Positions 20,717 through 27,587 of a stretch of DNA of 29,010 nucleotides are shown one piece after another; position 1 is the first letter of the stretch, and each line of letters begins with the position of its first letter. Source of the DNA: Ferrovibrio sp035304305 (GTDB lineage: Bacteria; Pseudomonadota; Alphaproteobacteria; Ferrovibrionales; Ferrovibrionaceae); assembly GCF_035304305.1 (NCBI RefSeq), contig NZ_DATGQG010000027.1, forward strand, positions 1 to 29,010, in the 5' to 3' direction. The notes under the pieces were generated by a model, which was not told where the DNA came from, made no database searches, and saw only the letters and a program-made list of their open reading frames with translations. The translations under genes and the position numbers were made by a program.

Positions 20717-21836
20717 TCTGTCCGCCCTGCCGGCTGCCCCGGCCGGCCTCCCGGCGCGCCCGCCGCGATGCGGCCTCGAGATGCGCCAGCAGCGCCTGTT
20801 CTTCCGGCTTCAGTCCCGCCATGGCGCGTCCGCGCGGCGGGCGGATCTTCAGCCGGTGCGCGCCGGCCTCGTAGGACTCGATCACCGCCGGGTGGATGTA
20901 GCATTTGCGGCAGATGGTCGGCGTGTTGCCCAGCCGCTCGCCGACCTGCATCACGGTGGCGCGCAGGTTCCTGGTCGCCTCGCGCCTGCTGGCCGGCGCG
21001 GCGAAGGCCTGCAGGGCCAGTCCGGCCAGCAGCGTGCCGCCCCAGGTGCGGAAATCCTTCGCGGTGATCTCGCCGCCGGTGATCTCGCGCAGGTATGCGT
21101 TCACGTCGGACGACGTGATGCTCTGCCGCCCGCCATCGGCATCGAGATACTGGAAGAGATGCTGCCCCGGCAGGTCCTGGCAGGCCTTCACGATTTTCGT
21201 TATGCGGCGGTCGCGCAGCCGCAGCCGCCAGTGCTTGCCGCTCTTGCCCTGGAAGTCGAAGCGCAGTTCGGCGCCATTGGCTTCCACATGGTGGTCGCGC
21301 AGGGTGGTGATGCCGTAGCTGCCATTCTGCTTCGCGTAATCCAGATTGCCGATGCGGATCAGCGTGGTTTCCAGCAGATGCACGATGGTGGCCAGCACCT
21401 TCTCGCGCGGCAGTCCTGGCCTGGCCATGTCGCGCTCCAGCCTGTCGCGGATCTGCGGCAGCAGCCGCGCGAAGGCGGCGAGGCTCTCGTACTTGTTGGC
21501 CTCGCGCGAACTGCGGAAATCGGGATGGTAGATATACTGCTTGCGGCCGCGCGCATCGCGGCCCGTCGCCTGCAGATGGCCGTTCCCGTCGCGGCAGATC
21601 CACACCTCGGTCCAGGCCGGCGGGATCACCAGCGCGCGCAGGCGGTCCAAAGTGGCGCGGTCGCGCAGAGTCCTGCCGGTCTGATCGCAGTAGACGAAGC
21701 CCTTTCCCGCGCGTCGCCGCGTGAAGCCGGGATCGGTGTCGCTGACATAGGTGAGGCCGGCATGGTGCGCGGCGTCCCGGCCGGCCGGAATTGCCTCGAT
21801 GGCGGCAGCTTCGCTTTCGGTCGCCGGCCTCTTCAT
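20691..21836 (-). CDS. DNA topoisomerase IB
   Basis: A 381-aa type IB topoisomerase of the bacterial poxvirus-like group. It relaxes both positive and negative supercoils through a 3'-phosphotyrosine. Catalytic residues are visible: Y313 (CRKCYIHP), R161 (LIRIGN), the KQNGSYGITTLR segment and the DFRTWGGT motif at 261-268. The C-terminal 45 residues are a basic, low-complexity tail. I use ATG 21836 with GAGGGG nine bases upstream; the in-frame ATG at 21935 would translate the promoter region. A GGAAC-N17-GTT promoter sits just upstream, placing the gene in the general stress response, where IB topoisomerases are often found in this class. Confidence 0.92.
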   Translation of the reverse strand: MKRPATESEAAAIEAIPAGRDAAHHAGLTYVSDTDPGFTRRRAGKGFVYCDQTGRTLRDRATLDRLRALVIPPAWTEVWICRDGNGHLQATGRDARGRKQYIYHPDFRSSREANKYESLAAFARLLPQIRDRLERDMARPGLPREKVLATIVHLLETTLIRIGNLDYAKQNGSYGITTLRDHHVEANGAELRFDFQGKSGKHWRLRLRDRRITKIVKACQDLPGQHLFQYLDADGGRQSITSSDVNAYLREITGGEITAKDFRTWGGTLLAGLALQAFAAPASRREATRNLRATVMQVGERLGNTPTICRKCYIHPAVIESYEAGAHRLKIRPPRGRAMAGLKPEEQALLAHLEAASRRARREAGRGSRQGGQNGRRGAPA

Positions 21837-21869
21837 CCGCTTAAAGCCCCTCAGACAGCGCGCTTTCCC

Positions 21870-21894
21870 AACAAAGAAGCGGCTATCCGGTTCC
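21870..21894 (-). promoter_or_regulatory. EcfG-type promoter of topoisomerase IB
   Basis: Leftward GGAAC (21894-21890), 17 bases, GTT (21872-21870). The start would fall near 21862, giving a leader of about 26 bases before ATG 21836. Confidence 0.65.
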
Positions 21895-21902
21895 TTTGCG
21901 AG

Positions 21903-21927
21903 GGAACCGGGCGGCGCGGCGGGGGTT
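21903..21927 (+). promoter_or_regulatory. EcfG-type promoter facing right, back-to-back with the topoisomerase promoter
   Basis: GGAAC (21903-21907), 17 bases, GTT (21925-21927). Its -35 box is eight bases from the opposing one, so CCGGTTCC-N8-GGAACCGG forms a perfect palindrome. The next rightward gene starts at 22100, after a leader of about 165 bases. A second CCGGTTCC/GGAACCGG pair (22017-22049) lies within that leader, without matching -10 boxes. Confidence 0.5.
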
Positions 21928-22099
21928 GTATCCATGACGCGCCGCAGTGGGCCTGGGCCCGCAGAGCGTCAGCGCCGGCGGCCGCGACATTGCAGAAACG
22001 TCAGAAACGACAGCGGCCGGTTCCCTCTCCCGTCAGGAGGCGGAACCGGAATCGGCAGTTTTACCCCGAAGTTTCGTGTTGAGAGAGGTTTCCAGATCC

Positions 22100-22492
22100 A
22101 TGCCCCGTCCGTCCCCCGGTTCGCTGCCCCCGCCGCGCAAACCCGTTTCCGCTTCCGTGAAATCGCAGACCCGGCAGGGCGGGCCGGCATCACAGCCGGA
22201 AACGCCGGAGGATTTCCGCATGCTGCAGCAGCGCATCGCCGACGCGGTGTCGCGCCAGCACAGGCTCTGCGCCGCCAAGCAGGCCTGCGAGGCCGAGCTG
22301 TCGCGCCTGAACAAGACGCGCCGCCTGAACGGGCACGATGCCGCGCTGGCCAGCCAGTATGACGACAAGATGGAAGAGATGCGCGCGCTGGCGGCCGATG
22401 CCGAACAGGCCGCCACCGAGATCGGCCGTTACAGCGGCGATCTGCTGATGTACCAGCTGCGCGGCGGCCAGGTGCCGAAGCGCCCGCAGTAA
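22100..22492 (+). CDS. Coiled-coil protein of unknown function (130 aa)
   Basis: A 130-aa soluble protein. The first 40 residues are Pro/Ser-rich (PRPSPGSLPPPRKP) and look unstructured. Residues 41-115 are strongly helical and charged (QRIADAVSRQHRLCAAKQACEAELSRLNKT, then YDDKMEEMRALAADAEQAATEIGRY), suggesting a coiled coil or helical hairpin. There is no signal peptide or known motif. AGAGG lies eleven bases before the ATG. An upstream EcfG-type promoter suggests stress induction. It converges on the AsmA-like gene with a nine-base gap. Confidence 0.65.
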   Translation: MPRPSPGSLPPPRKPVSASVKSQTRQGGPASQPETPEDFRMLQQRIADAVSRQHRLCAAKQACEAELSRLNKTRRLNGHDAALASQYDDKMEEMRALAADAEQAATEIGRYSGDLLMYQLRGGQVPKRPQ

Positions 22493-22501
22493 ACCTTCCC
22501 G

Positions 22502-24364
22502 CTATCCGAAGCACGCATTGCCGCCGGCCAGCTGCTGCAGGGCCGGCGGCAGCGCGTCGACGGCGATCTGCGCATCCAGCGCCGGCAGCGTGGCCTGCGC
22601 GGTGGTCGGCCGCACGCGGATGGCGTCGAAGCTGCCCTGGAAGCGCAGCGGCACGTCCAGCGCGAAGAAGCCGCTCGCCTTCGTATCCGAGCGCAGCACC
22701 ACATCCAGCCTCCGCCCGATCAGATCGACGATGCCGCCGCCGCTGAGCTGCGCGCCCGGCGCGTGCAGGCGCAGCGGCGTCAGCGCCACCTCGCCGTTCT
22801 GCAGCGTGCCGACGGCCAGCAGGCAGTCGAGCGGCGCCCGGCCGTCGCGGTGGCGGAACAGCGCCCGCAGATCGGTGGAGGCCTGTTCCAGCAGCGCGCG
22901 GTCGATGCGGCCGTCCTGCATCACCGTCACCAGATGCCCGCGGCTGACGCGCAGCGCTTCCGCCCAGTTGCGGCCTTGCATCTCGACGAAGGCCCCGGCC
23001 GTCAGCCGGCCGGCAATCGGCTCCTCCGCCGCGCCCAGCGCCGTGGCCAGCCGCGCCGCGTCCGCGCCGGCGAGATGGCCCCGCGCGCGCAGATGCGTGA
23101 TGCCCTTCTCAGCGCGCGCGCTGCCGCTGGCCTGCAGCTGGCCGCCGGCGAAGGCGGCCGACAGGCGCTGCAGCTCGAGCCTGCCGGGCTCCGTGTGCAA
23201 GGCCGTCGAGAGATCCGCCAGCCGCCAGTTGCGGTACAGCAGCTTCTTCGTATCGAGTTCGAGCGCGATGCGCGCCGCGGCGGGATCGGCGTCCAGCTGC
23301 AGCGACGGTTCGCCGCTGTCCGGCAGCGCGGCGAGCAGCGGATCGAGCGTCAGCTCCGGCATCTGCAGCTTCGCCTCGATGGCGTCGCCCGCGCCGGCCG
23401 TGCCTTCGGTAAGCGCCAGCATGCCGGAAACATCCTGGCCGCCGATGGCGCCATGCAGGTCGTCGAGCCGCCATGCATCGCCGTCGCGGCTCAGCCCGCC
23501 CACGACGGTCAGCGGCACGGGCAGCGCCATCTCCGCGCCGAACAGCCGCAGCAGCGAGGACAGCAGCCCGGCTTCGAGACTCAGCCGTCCCTGCACCGCG
23601 TCGAAATCCAGCGGCCGGTCGATCAGCCCGCCGAAATCGGCGCGCAGGTTGTCGCCCGTGATGGTGAAGGCGGCCTCGAAAGGCTTCGTGGCGTCGCGCA
23701 GCACGCTGACCGGCGCGGTGCGGCCCTCCAGCGCCAGCGGCGCATCGTTGTAGCTGCCGGTGATCTGCAGCAGCACGGGCGCATCGCCATCGCGGGCGCG
23801 GATCAGCGCGTCGCGCAGGCCGATGCGCAGCCACTGCCCGCTGCTGGTGCGGTAGCGGATTTCGGCATCGCTCAGGGCGAAGTCGCGCAGTTCGGGAAAC
23901 TGGCTGCGGTTCGCCGGCACCAGCGCGAGTCCGCCCGACGGCGCGGCGTCGCCCAGGCCGTCAAAGCGCCAGTTGCCGGTGCGGTCGGCATCGCGCTCCA
24001 GCGTCACGCGCAGGCCGGATGCCTCCAGCCTCCCGTAGCGCAGCAGGCCGCCGGGCAGGGCCGTCAGGTCGATCTCGGCCGAAAGTCGCTCCAGCCGCAG
24101 CATGGCGTCGTCGCTGCCGCGTGCCCTGGCCCAGTCGGCATTGGCGACGCGCAGATTGCGGATCTCGAGCTTCGCGGGAAAGCCGGGCCGGAAGGTAATG
24201 CTGTCGGCGCTGACATCACGGCCGAGCTGCGACGCGGCAAGGCGGGAGAGCTGCGGCGCGAGATCGCCGCGCGACACCCAGACCAGCCCGGCCGCAGCAG
24301 CCAGCAGCACAAGCCCGGCCAGCCCGGCCAGGGTGAGGCCCGATATCAGGGCAACGCGACGCAT
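22502..24364 (-). CDS. AsmA-family protein
   Basis: A 620-aa protein with a single N-terminal membrane anchor (SGLTLAGLAGLVLLAAAAGLVWV) and a long periplasmic region of repeating beta strands. The AsmA N-terminal signature follows the anchor: SRLAASQLGRDVSADSITFRPG, then LEIRNLRVANADW. Near the C-terminus is the usual AsmA-C part (LRLHAPGAQLSGGGIVDLIGRRLDVVLRSD). Proteins of this group are thought to bridge the periplasm and carry phospholipid toward the outer membrane. There is no Shine-Dalgarno before ATG 24364, and an EcfG-type promoter ends about ten bases upstream, so the message may be leaderless. Confidence 0.85.
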   Translation of the reverse strand: MRRVALISGLTLAGLAGLVLLAAAAGLVWVSRGDLAPQLSRLAASQLGRDVSADSITFRPGFPAKLEIRNLRVANADWARARGSDDAMLRLERLSAEIDLTALPGGLLRYGRLEASGLRVTLERDADRTGNWRFDGLGDAAPSGGLALVPANRSQFPELRDFALSDAEIRYRTSSGQWLRIGLRDALIRARDGDAPVLLQITGSYNDAPLALEGRTAPVSVLRDATKPFEAAFTITGDNLRADFGGLIDRPLDFDAVQGRLSLEAGLLSSLLRLFGAEMALPVPLTVVGGLSRDGDAWRLDDLHGAIGGQDVSGMLALTEGTAGAGDAIEAKLQMPELTLDPLLAALPDSGEPSLQLDADPAAARIALELDTKKLLYRNWRLADLSTALHTEPGRLELQRLSAAFAGGQLQASGSARAEKGITHLRARGHLAGADAARLATALGAAEEPIAGRLTAGAFVEMQGRNWAEALRVSRGHLVTVMQDGRIDRALLEQASTDLRALFRHRDGRAPLDCLLAVGTLQNGEVALTPLRLHAPGAQLSGGGIVDLIGRRLDVVLRSDTKASGFFALDVPLRFQGSFDAIRVRPTTAQATLPALDAQIAVDALPPALQQLAGGNACFG

Positions 24365-24373
24365 TTCACAGGT

Positions 24374-24398
24374 AACATGGCGCGCTTCCGCCGGTTCC
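24374..24398 (-). promoter_or_regulatory. EcfG-type promoter of the AsmA-family gene
   Basis: Leftward GGAAC (24398-24394), 17 bases, GTT (24376-24374). The expected transcription start (about 24366) lies at or within two bases of the ATG at 24364. Confidence 0.5.
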
Positions 24399-24436
24399 GC
24401 ACGTGACCGATCCGGGGCAGCGCGCCGGCCGGCGGA

Positions 24437-24799
24437 TCAGGCGCTGACGATCGTCCTGAAGCCGCCCCACATCATGCGCTTCACGTCAAAGGGCATGGCG
24501 TCCGGGTCGGGGCAGAGCCGGGCGATGCGGGGATCGGCCATCACCTTCCTGTTCACCCGGTCGCGATGGGCCTTCGAGCGGAAGCCGATCCAGGAAAACA
24601 CCACGGTCTCGCCGGGTTTGAGCCTGATGCCGCGGGGAAAGGGCAGCGCCATCTTCACATTGAGGTCGTCGCCGGCGCATTCGCGGAATTCCAGCGCGCC
24701 ATGCTCGCGCCAGATCTTTCCCGCCCGCCGCGCCATCCGGCGATAGGCAGCGAGCTTCTTCTTCGGCACCGGCAGAACGAAACCGTCGACATACTGCAT
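24437..24799 (-). CDS. DUF1428 (YbaA-type) protein
   Basis: A 120-aa cytoplasmic protein of the DUF1428 family (E. coli YbaA-like), a dimeric alpha+beta barrel of unknown biochemical role. The family start YVDGFVLPVPKKKLAAYRRMA and the segments FSWIGFRSKAHRDRVN and MPFDVKRMMWGGF are present. I start at ATG 24799, where the family begins; the in-frame ATG six codons upstream is less likely. It is divergent from a marR gene, with a palindromic operator between them. Confidence 0.88.
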   Translation of the reverse strand: MQYVDGFVLPVPKKKLAAYRRMARRAGKIWREHGALEFRECAGDDLNVKMALPFPRGIRLKPGETVVFSWIGFRSKAHRDRVNRKVMADPRIARLCPDPDAMPFDVKRMMWGGFRTIVSA

Positions 24800-24831
24800 G
24801 GCGTGTCTCTCCCTCATCGGTACGGAGCGGC

Positions 24832-24860
24832 TTGACTGAATACGTTGATATCAACATAAT
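24832..24860 (+). promoter_or_regulatory. marR promoter with an operator in its spacer
   Basis: TTGACT (24832-24837), a 17-base spacer and CATAAT (24855-24860) form a good sigma-70 promoter. Most of the spacer is the perfect palindrome GTTGATATCAAC (24844-24855), extended by TA on both sides. MarR binding here would occlude RNA polymerase and regulate both the marR gene and the divergent DUF1428 gene. Confidence 0.7.
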
Positions 24861-24866
24861 TGGCCC

Positions 24867-25316
24867 ATGTCAAAGCCAGCCGCCGCCCTCAGCTACGAGA
24901 CGACCGCCTATGTGCGCGACCGCTGCCTCTGCCTGCATGTGCAGCGTGCCGCCCGCGCGGTGGCGCGGCGCTTCGACGAGGCGTTGCGGCCGCTCGATCT
25001 CACTAACGGGCAGTTCTCGCTGCTGATGTCGCTGAACCGCCCTCGCCCCGCCAGGATGGCCGAGATCTGCAGCCTGCTGGCCATGGACCGCACGACGCTG
25101 ACCGCGAACCTGAAGCCGCTTGAGCGCCGTGGCCTGCTGCGGGTCGGCAGCGACGAGACCGACCGCCGCCTGCGGCTGCTGAGCCTCACCGAGGCCGGCC
25201 GCCGGTTGCTCGCGCGCGCCCTGCCGATCTGGACGCGCACCCATGAAGAGATCGACGCGCTGCTGGGGAACAGCGACATCGATGGCCTGCGCGCGGATCT
25301 GCGCGCGCTGGGCTGA
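24867..25316 (+). CDS. MarR-family transcriptional regulator
   Basis: A 149-aa MarR-family winged-helix protein of normal length. The recognition region reads MAEICSLLAMDRTTLTANLKPLERRGLLRV and the wing is SDETDRRLRLLSLTEAG. CLCLHVQRAARAVARRF near the start carries two cysteines (in RDRCLCLHV) that could sense oxidants or electrophiles, as in OhrR-like members; this is speculation. The ATG at 24867 is not preceded by a Shine-Dalgarno and sits seven bases after the -10 box, so its message is probably leaderless. It is followed by a VOC-family gene in the same direction. Confidence 0.88.
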   Translation: MSKPAAALSYETTAYVRDRCLCLHVQRAARAVARRFDEALRPLDLTNGQFSLLMSLNRPRPARMAEICSLLAMDRTTLTANLKPLERRGLLRVGSDETDRRLRLLSLTEAGRRLLARALPIWTRTHEEIDALLGNSDIDGLRADLRALG

Positions 25317-25361
25317 CTGTCCGATGCAGGTGCCCGAGCCGGGCCGACCAGGGAGATCGCG

Positions 25362-25829
25362 ATGCAGCTGAATGCCTATCTGAACTTCAACGGCAACTGC
25401 GCCGAGGCGCTGGACTTCTACGAACGCCATCTCGGCGGCAGGGTCGAGTTCCGCCTGACCTATGGCGAGGCGCCGCCGATGCCGTCCGACCAGGCCGACC
25501 AGCCGGGCTGCGCCGGCATGGACTTTCCCGCAGGCTGGGATGCGAAGATCATGCATGCCCGCATGGCGCTGGGAAACACGGTGATCATGGCGTCCGACGT
25601 GCCGCCCGCCATGTACCGCCCCGCCGGCGGCATCGAGATGACGCTGAATGTCGACACGCCGCAGGAGGCCGAGCGGCTGTTCGCCGCGCTCAGCGAGGGC
25701 GGCGAGGTGAAGATGCCGCTTGCGGAAACCTTCTGGGCGGAGAAATTCGGCTCGGTCACCGACCGCTTCGGCATTCCCTGGCTGATCAACTGCGAAGGCC
25801 GCACGAAGCAGGCGACCGCGGCGGAGTAG
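25362..25829 (+). CDS. VOC-family (PhnB-like) protein
   Basis: A 155-aa protein of the vicinal-oxygen-chelate superfamily, PhnB-like branch (often labelled 3-demethylubiquinone methyltransferase-like). The family start is clear: LNAYLNFNGNCAEALDFYERHLGG, followed by MHARMALGNTVIMASD, the beta-alpha-beta repeat near MTLNVDTPQEAERLFAALSEGG, and the end WAEKFGSVTDRFGIPWLIN. The enzymatic activity is unknown; these proteins usually lack glyoxalase activity. GGGAG precedes the ATG at six to seven bases. It lies 45 bases after marR, probably in the same transcript, and may be part of the same small-molecule response as DUF1428. Confidence 0.88.
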   Translation: MQLNAYLNFNGNCAEALDFYERHLGGRVEFRLTYGEAPPMPSDQADQPGCAGMDFPAGWDAKIMHARMALGNTVIMASDVPPAMYRPAGGIEMTLNVDTPQEAERLFAALSEGGEVKMPLAETFWAEKFGSVTDRFGIPWLINCEGRTKQATAAE

Positions 25830-25830
25830 C

Positions 25831-25858
25831 CGCGCCCCTCTTGACGCGCCCCTCTTGA
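25831..25858 (+). repeat. Tandem 14-bp repeat carrying a duplicated -35-like box
   Basis: CGCGCCCCTCTTGA occurs twice back to back (25831-25844 and 25845-25858), immediately after the VOC gene stop. Each copy ends in CTTGA, the core of a heat-shock -35 element. Confidence 0.85.
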
Positions 25859-25881
25859 ATCGGCGCCGTCCGCTTCCAGAT
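25854..25881 (+). promoter_or_regulatory. Possible sigma-32 (RpoH) promoter of the first hsp20
   Basis: CTTGAA (25854-25859), 16 bases, CCAGAT (25876-25881) resembles the heat-shock consensus CTTGAA/CCCCAT. The -35 is exact, the -10 only partial. It lies about 100 bases before the Hsp20 start and directly upstream of the thermometer hairpins. Confidence 0.45.
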
Positions 25882-25888
25882 GTGTCAT

Positions 25889-25981
25889 GCCGGTGCCCGC
25901 GACGGGGCCGGCAGCAGTCAGGGAGCGTGCGCTTCTTGGCCGCGCTCCTCGTATCCATGTTGCTCATCGGAGGATATGGCT
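25889..25981 (+). promoter_or_regulatory. ROSE-type RNA thermometer in the hsp20 leader
   Basis: Three hairpins precede the gene: GCCGG...CCGGC (25889-25912), GGAGCG...CGCTCC (25922-25948), and a last one in which CCATGTTGCTC (25955-25965) pairs with GAGGATATGG (25970-25979) around loop ATCG. The last hairpin has the ROSE hallmark: TTGCT opposite the Shine-Dalgarno GGAGG, with a U-G pair and one unpaired G (25962). It hides the ribosome site at low temperature and melts in heat. Such elements precede small heat-shock genes in rhizobia and relatives. Confidence 0.72.
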
Positions 25982-26449
25982 ATGAGACAGTCCAGCGATC
26001 TTTCGCCGCTCTATCGCGCCAGCATCGGTTTCGACCGCCTTTTCGAAGTGCTGCGCGCCGCGCTGGAGCAGACGGCCGAACCGGCCTGGCCGTATTACGA
26101 CATCCTGAAATACAGCGACGACCGATACCGCCTGCGCATGGCGGTGCCGGGCTTCACCGACGCCGATCTCGAGGTCACGCAGTCCGACAACGTGCTGAGC
26201 GTGAAGGGCCGCCGCAGCGATGACGGCGAGGGCGAATTCCTCTACCGCAGCCTGCCGCAGGAGGATTTCGAGCGCCGTTTCGAGCTGGCGGAATACGTGA
26301 AGGTGACCGGCGCCGAGCTGGCCAACGGCCTGCTCACCATTTCGCTGGTGCGCGAACTGCCCGAGGCGATGCGGCCGCGCCGCCTGCAGATCCAGACCGG
26401 CGGCGGCACCGGCCCGGCCCGGATCACCAGCGAGAAACAGGCGGCCTGA
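25982..26449 (+). CDS. Hsp20 small heat-shock protein (IbpA-like)
   Basis: A 155-aa alpha-crystallin-domain chaperone that holds unfolding proteins in an ATP-independent way. The domain spans about residues 37-125 (PYYDILKYSDDRYRLRMAVPGF... to ELANGLLTISL, the late NGLL/I motif). The N-terminus (PLYRASIGFDRLFEVL) is the class A/IbpA type. Two ATGs lie close together; I choose 25982 because GGAGG is eight bases before it, whereas the ATG at 25976 is only two bases away. It is preceded by a ROSE thermometer. Confidence 0.93.
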   Translation: MRQSSDLSPLYRASIGFDRLFEVLRAALEQTAEPAWPYYDILKYSDDRYRLRMAVPGFTDADLEVTQSDNVLSVKGRRSDDGEGEFLYRSLPQEDFERRFELAEYVKVTGAELANGLLTISLVRELPEAMRPRRLQIQTGGGTGPARITSEKQAA

Positions 26450-26503
26450 CCGCAGCCATCAGGCGCCTTGCCGCCCGCGCATCGCGCCGCGCGTCCGCAT
26501 GCG

Positions 26504-26574
26504 CGCGCCGGTGCCGGCGCGGCCTTCGCGCCCGGCCCGGCCGCTTTCCCTCAACCGGACTTGCCGATGGAGGT
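26504..26574 (+). promoter_or_regulatory. Possible second thermometer before the second hsp20
   Basis: The leader contains a perfect hairpin CGCGCCGG-TG-CCGGCGCG (26504-26521). Near the gene, ACTTGCC (26559-26565) can pair with the Shine-Dalgarno part GGAGGT (26569-26574), again leaving one unpaired G beside U-G. This is similar to ROSE but shorter (six pairs) and with a tight three-base loop. Confidence 0.35.
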
Positions 26575-26580
26575 TCAGTC

Positions 26581-27153
26581 ATGAATGTCCGTGATCTCAT
26601 TCCCCGCGATCTGTTCTCCCGCGACCTGCTGCCCCGTGACCTGTTGCCCTGGGGCCGCCGGCAGGGCCGGCCGGTTCCCTATCGCGGCGACCGCGAGCCG
26701 GCCTGGGCTGCGGAATACAGCCCCTTCCTCGCCCTGCATCGCGAGGTGAACCGTCTCTTCGACGATGTCTTCCGCAGCTTCGACGGCGGCGCCTTCGCGC
26801 CGCTGGCCAGCTGGTCCGGCGGCTGGCCGCATGTCGAGATCAGCGACAGCGAGCGCGAGATCCGCATCTGCGCCGAGCTGCCCGGCATGGAGGAGAAGGA
26901 TGTCGAGCTCCGGCTGGAGGACGACATGCTGGTGCTGCGCGGCGAGAAGCGCGCCGAGCGCCAGGAGGATGACGGGCGGCATTTCAGCGAGCGCTTCTAC
27001 GGCCGCTTCGAGCGCCGGATTCCGCTGCCGGCCGAGATCGACGAGGAGAAGGTGAGCGCCAGCTTCCGCAACGGCGTGCTGGACATCACCCTGCCGAAGA
27101 CCGCGCGCGCCGTGGCCCGCTCGCGGCGCATCGCGATCAACGGCCGTCACTGA
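26581..27153 (+). CDS. Hsp20 small heat-shock protein (HspA-like)
   Basis: A 190-aa second Hsp20, longer than the first and of a different branch. The N-terminal 40 residues are basic with the odd repeat RDLxxRDL (four RDL/RDLL copies in residues 4-22). The alpha-crystallin domain occupies about residues 80-180 (GWPHVEISDSEREIRICAELPGM... to SFRNGVLDITLPK). Its sequence is clearly distinct from the neighbour, so the pair is not a recent tandem copy. GGAGG lies eight bases before the ATG. Hetero-oligomers of class A and B Hsp20 are known in rhizobia. Confidence 0.93.
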   Translation: MNVRDLIPRDLFSRDLLPRDLLPWGRRQGRPVPYRGDREPAWAAEYSPFLALHREVNRLFDDVFRSFDGGAFAPLASWSGGWPHVEISDSEREIRICAELPGMEEKDVELRLEDDMLVLRGEKRAERQEDDGRHFSERFYGRFERRIPLPAEIDEEKVSASFRNGVLDITLPKTARAVARSRRIAINGRH

Positions 27154-27164
27154 CGGAGGCGGCC

Positions 27165-27587
27165 ATGATGCAGCCTGATGCCGGGGCGGCGATGATGCCG
27201 CCCCTCTGGCCGCGCAATGCGCCGCCCGCCGCGTCGGACTTCGGCGACGCGGGCCGCGACGACAGGCGCCCGGTCGTGCATGTCTTCCGGCCCTGCCGCG
27301 CGGCGACCCAGTCCGGCCGCGCGCGGGAGGATGAGTGGGTGCTGGAATTCGACTCCGCCGATCCGCAGCGCATCGAGCCGCTGATGGGCTGGACCTCGGC
27401 GCGCGATCCGCGGCCGTCGCTCCGCCTGCGCTTTCCCAGCCTGGAAAGCGCCGCCGCCTTCGCCCGGCGCCGCGGCTGGCGGGTGGTGGCGCGGCTGCCG
27501 CAGCAGCGGCGCCTGCGGCCGAAAAGCTACGCCGACCGCTTCCGCATGGCCGTCCCGCAGGCCGGCCGATCCGTGTGCGTGCCATGA
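27165..27587 (+). CDS. NDUFS4-like (ETC complex I subunit) protein
   Basis: A 140-aa protein with the ETC complex I subunit conserved region (PF04800, homologue of the NDUFS4 accessory subunit). The core runs from VHVFRPCRAATQSGRAREDEW through EFDSADPQRIEPLMGWTSARDPRPSLRLRFPSLESAAAFARRRGW to KSYADRFRM. Standalone alphaproteobacterial NDUFS4 proteins are usually about 100 aa; this one has an extra Pro/Met-rich N-terminal segment of roughly 35 residues and a shortened C-terminal end. It lies between hsp20 and a CBS gene and overlaps the latter by four bases, so it may be a stress-time paralogue instead of the housekeeping subunit. Confidence 0.82.
   Translation: MMQPDAGAAMMPPLWPRNAPPAASDFGDAGRDDRRPVVHVFRPCRAATQSGRAREDEWVLEFDSADPQRIEPLMGWTSARDPRPSLRLRFPSLESAAAFARRRGWRVVARLPQQRRLRPKSYADRFRMAVPQAGRSVCVP

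Noticed and set aside
22017..22049. Second pair of GGAACC boxes as further EcfG promoters
   Set aside because: GTT is found only 11 or 20-plus bases away on either strand, outside the accepted spacing.
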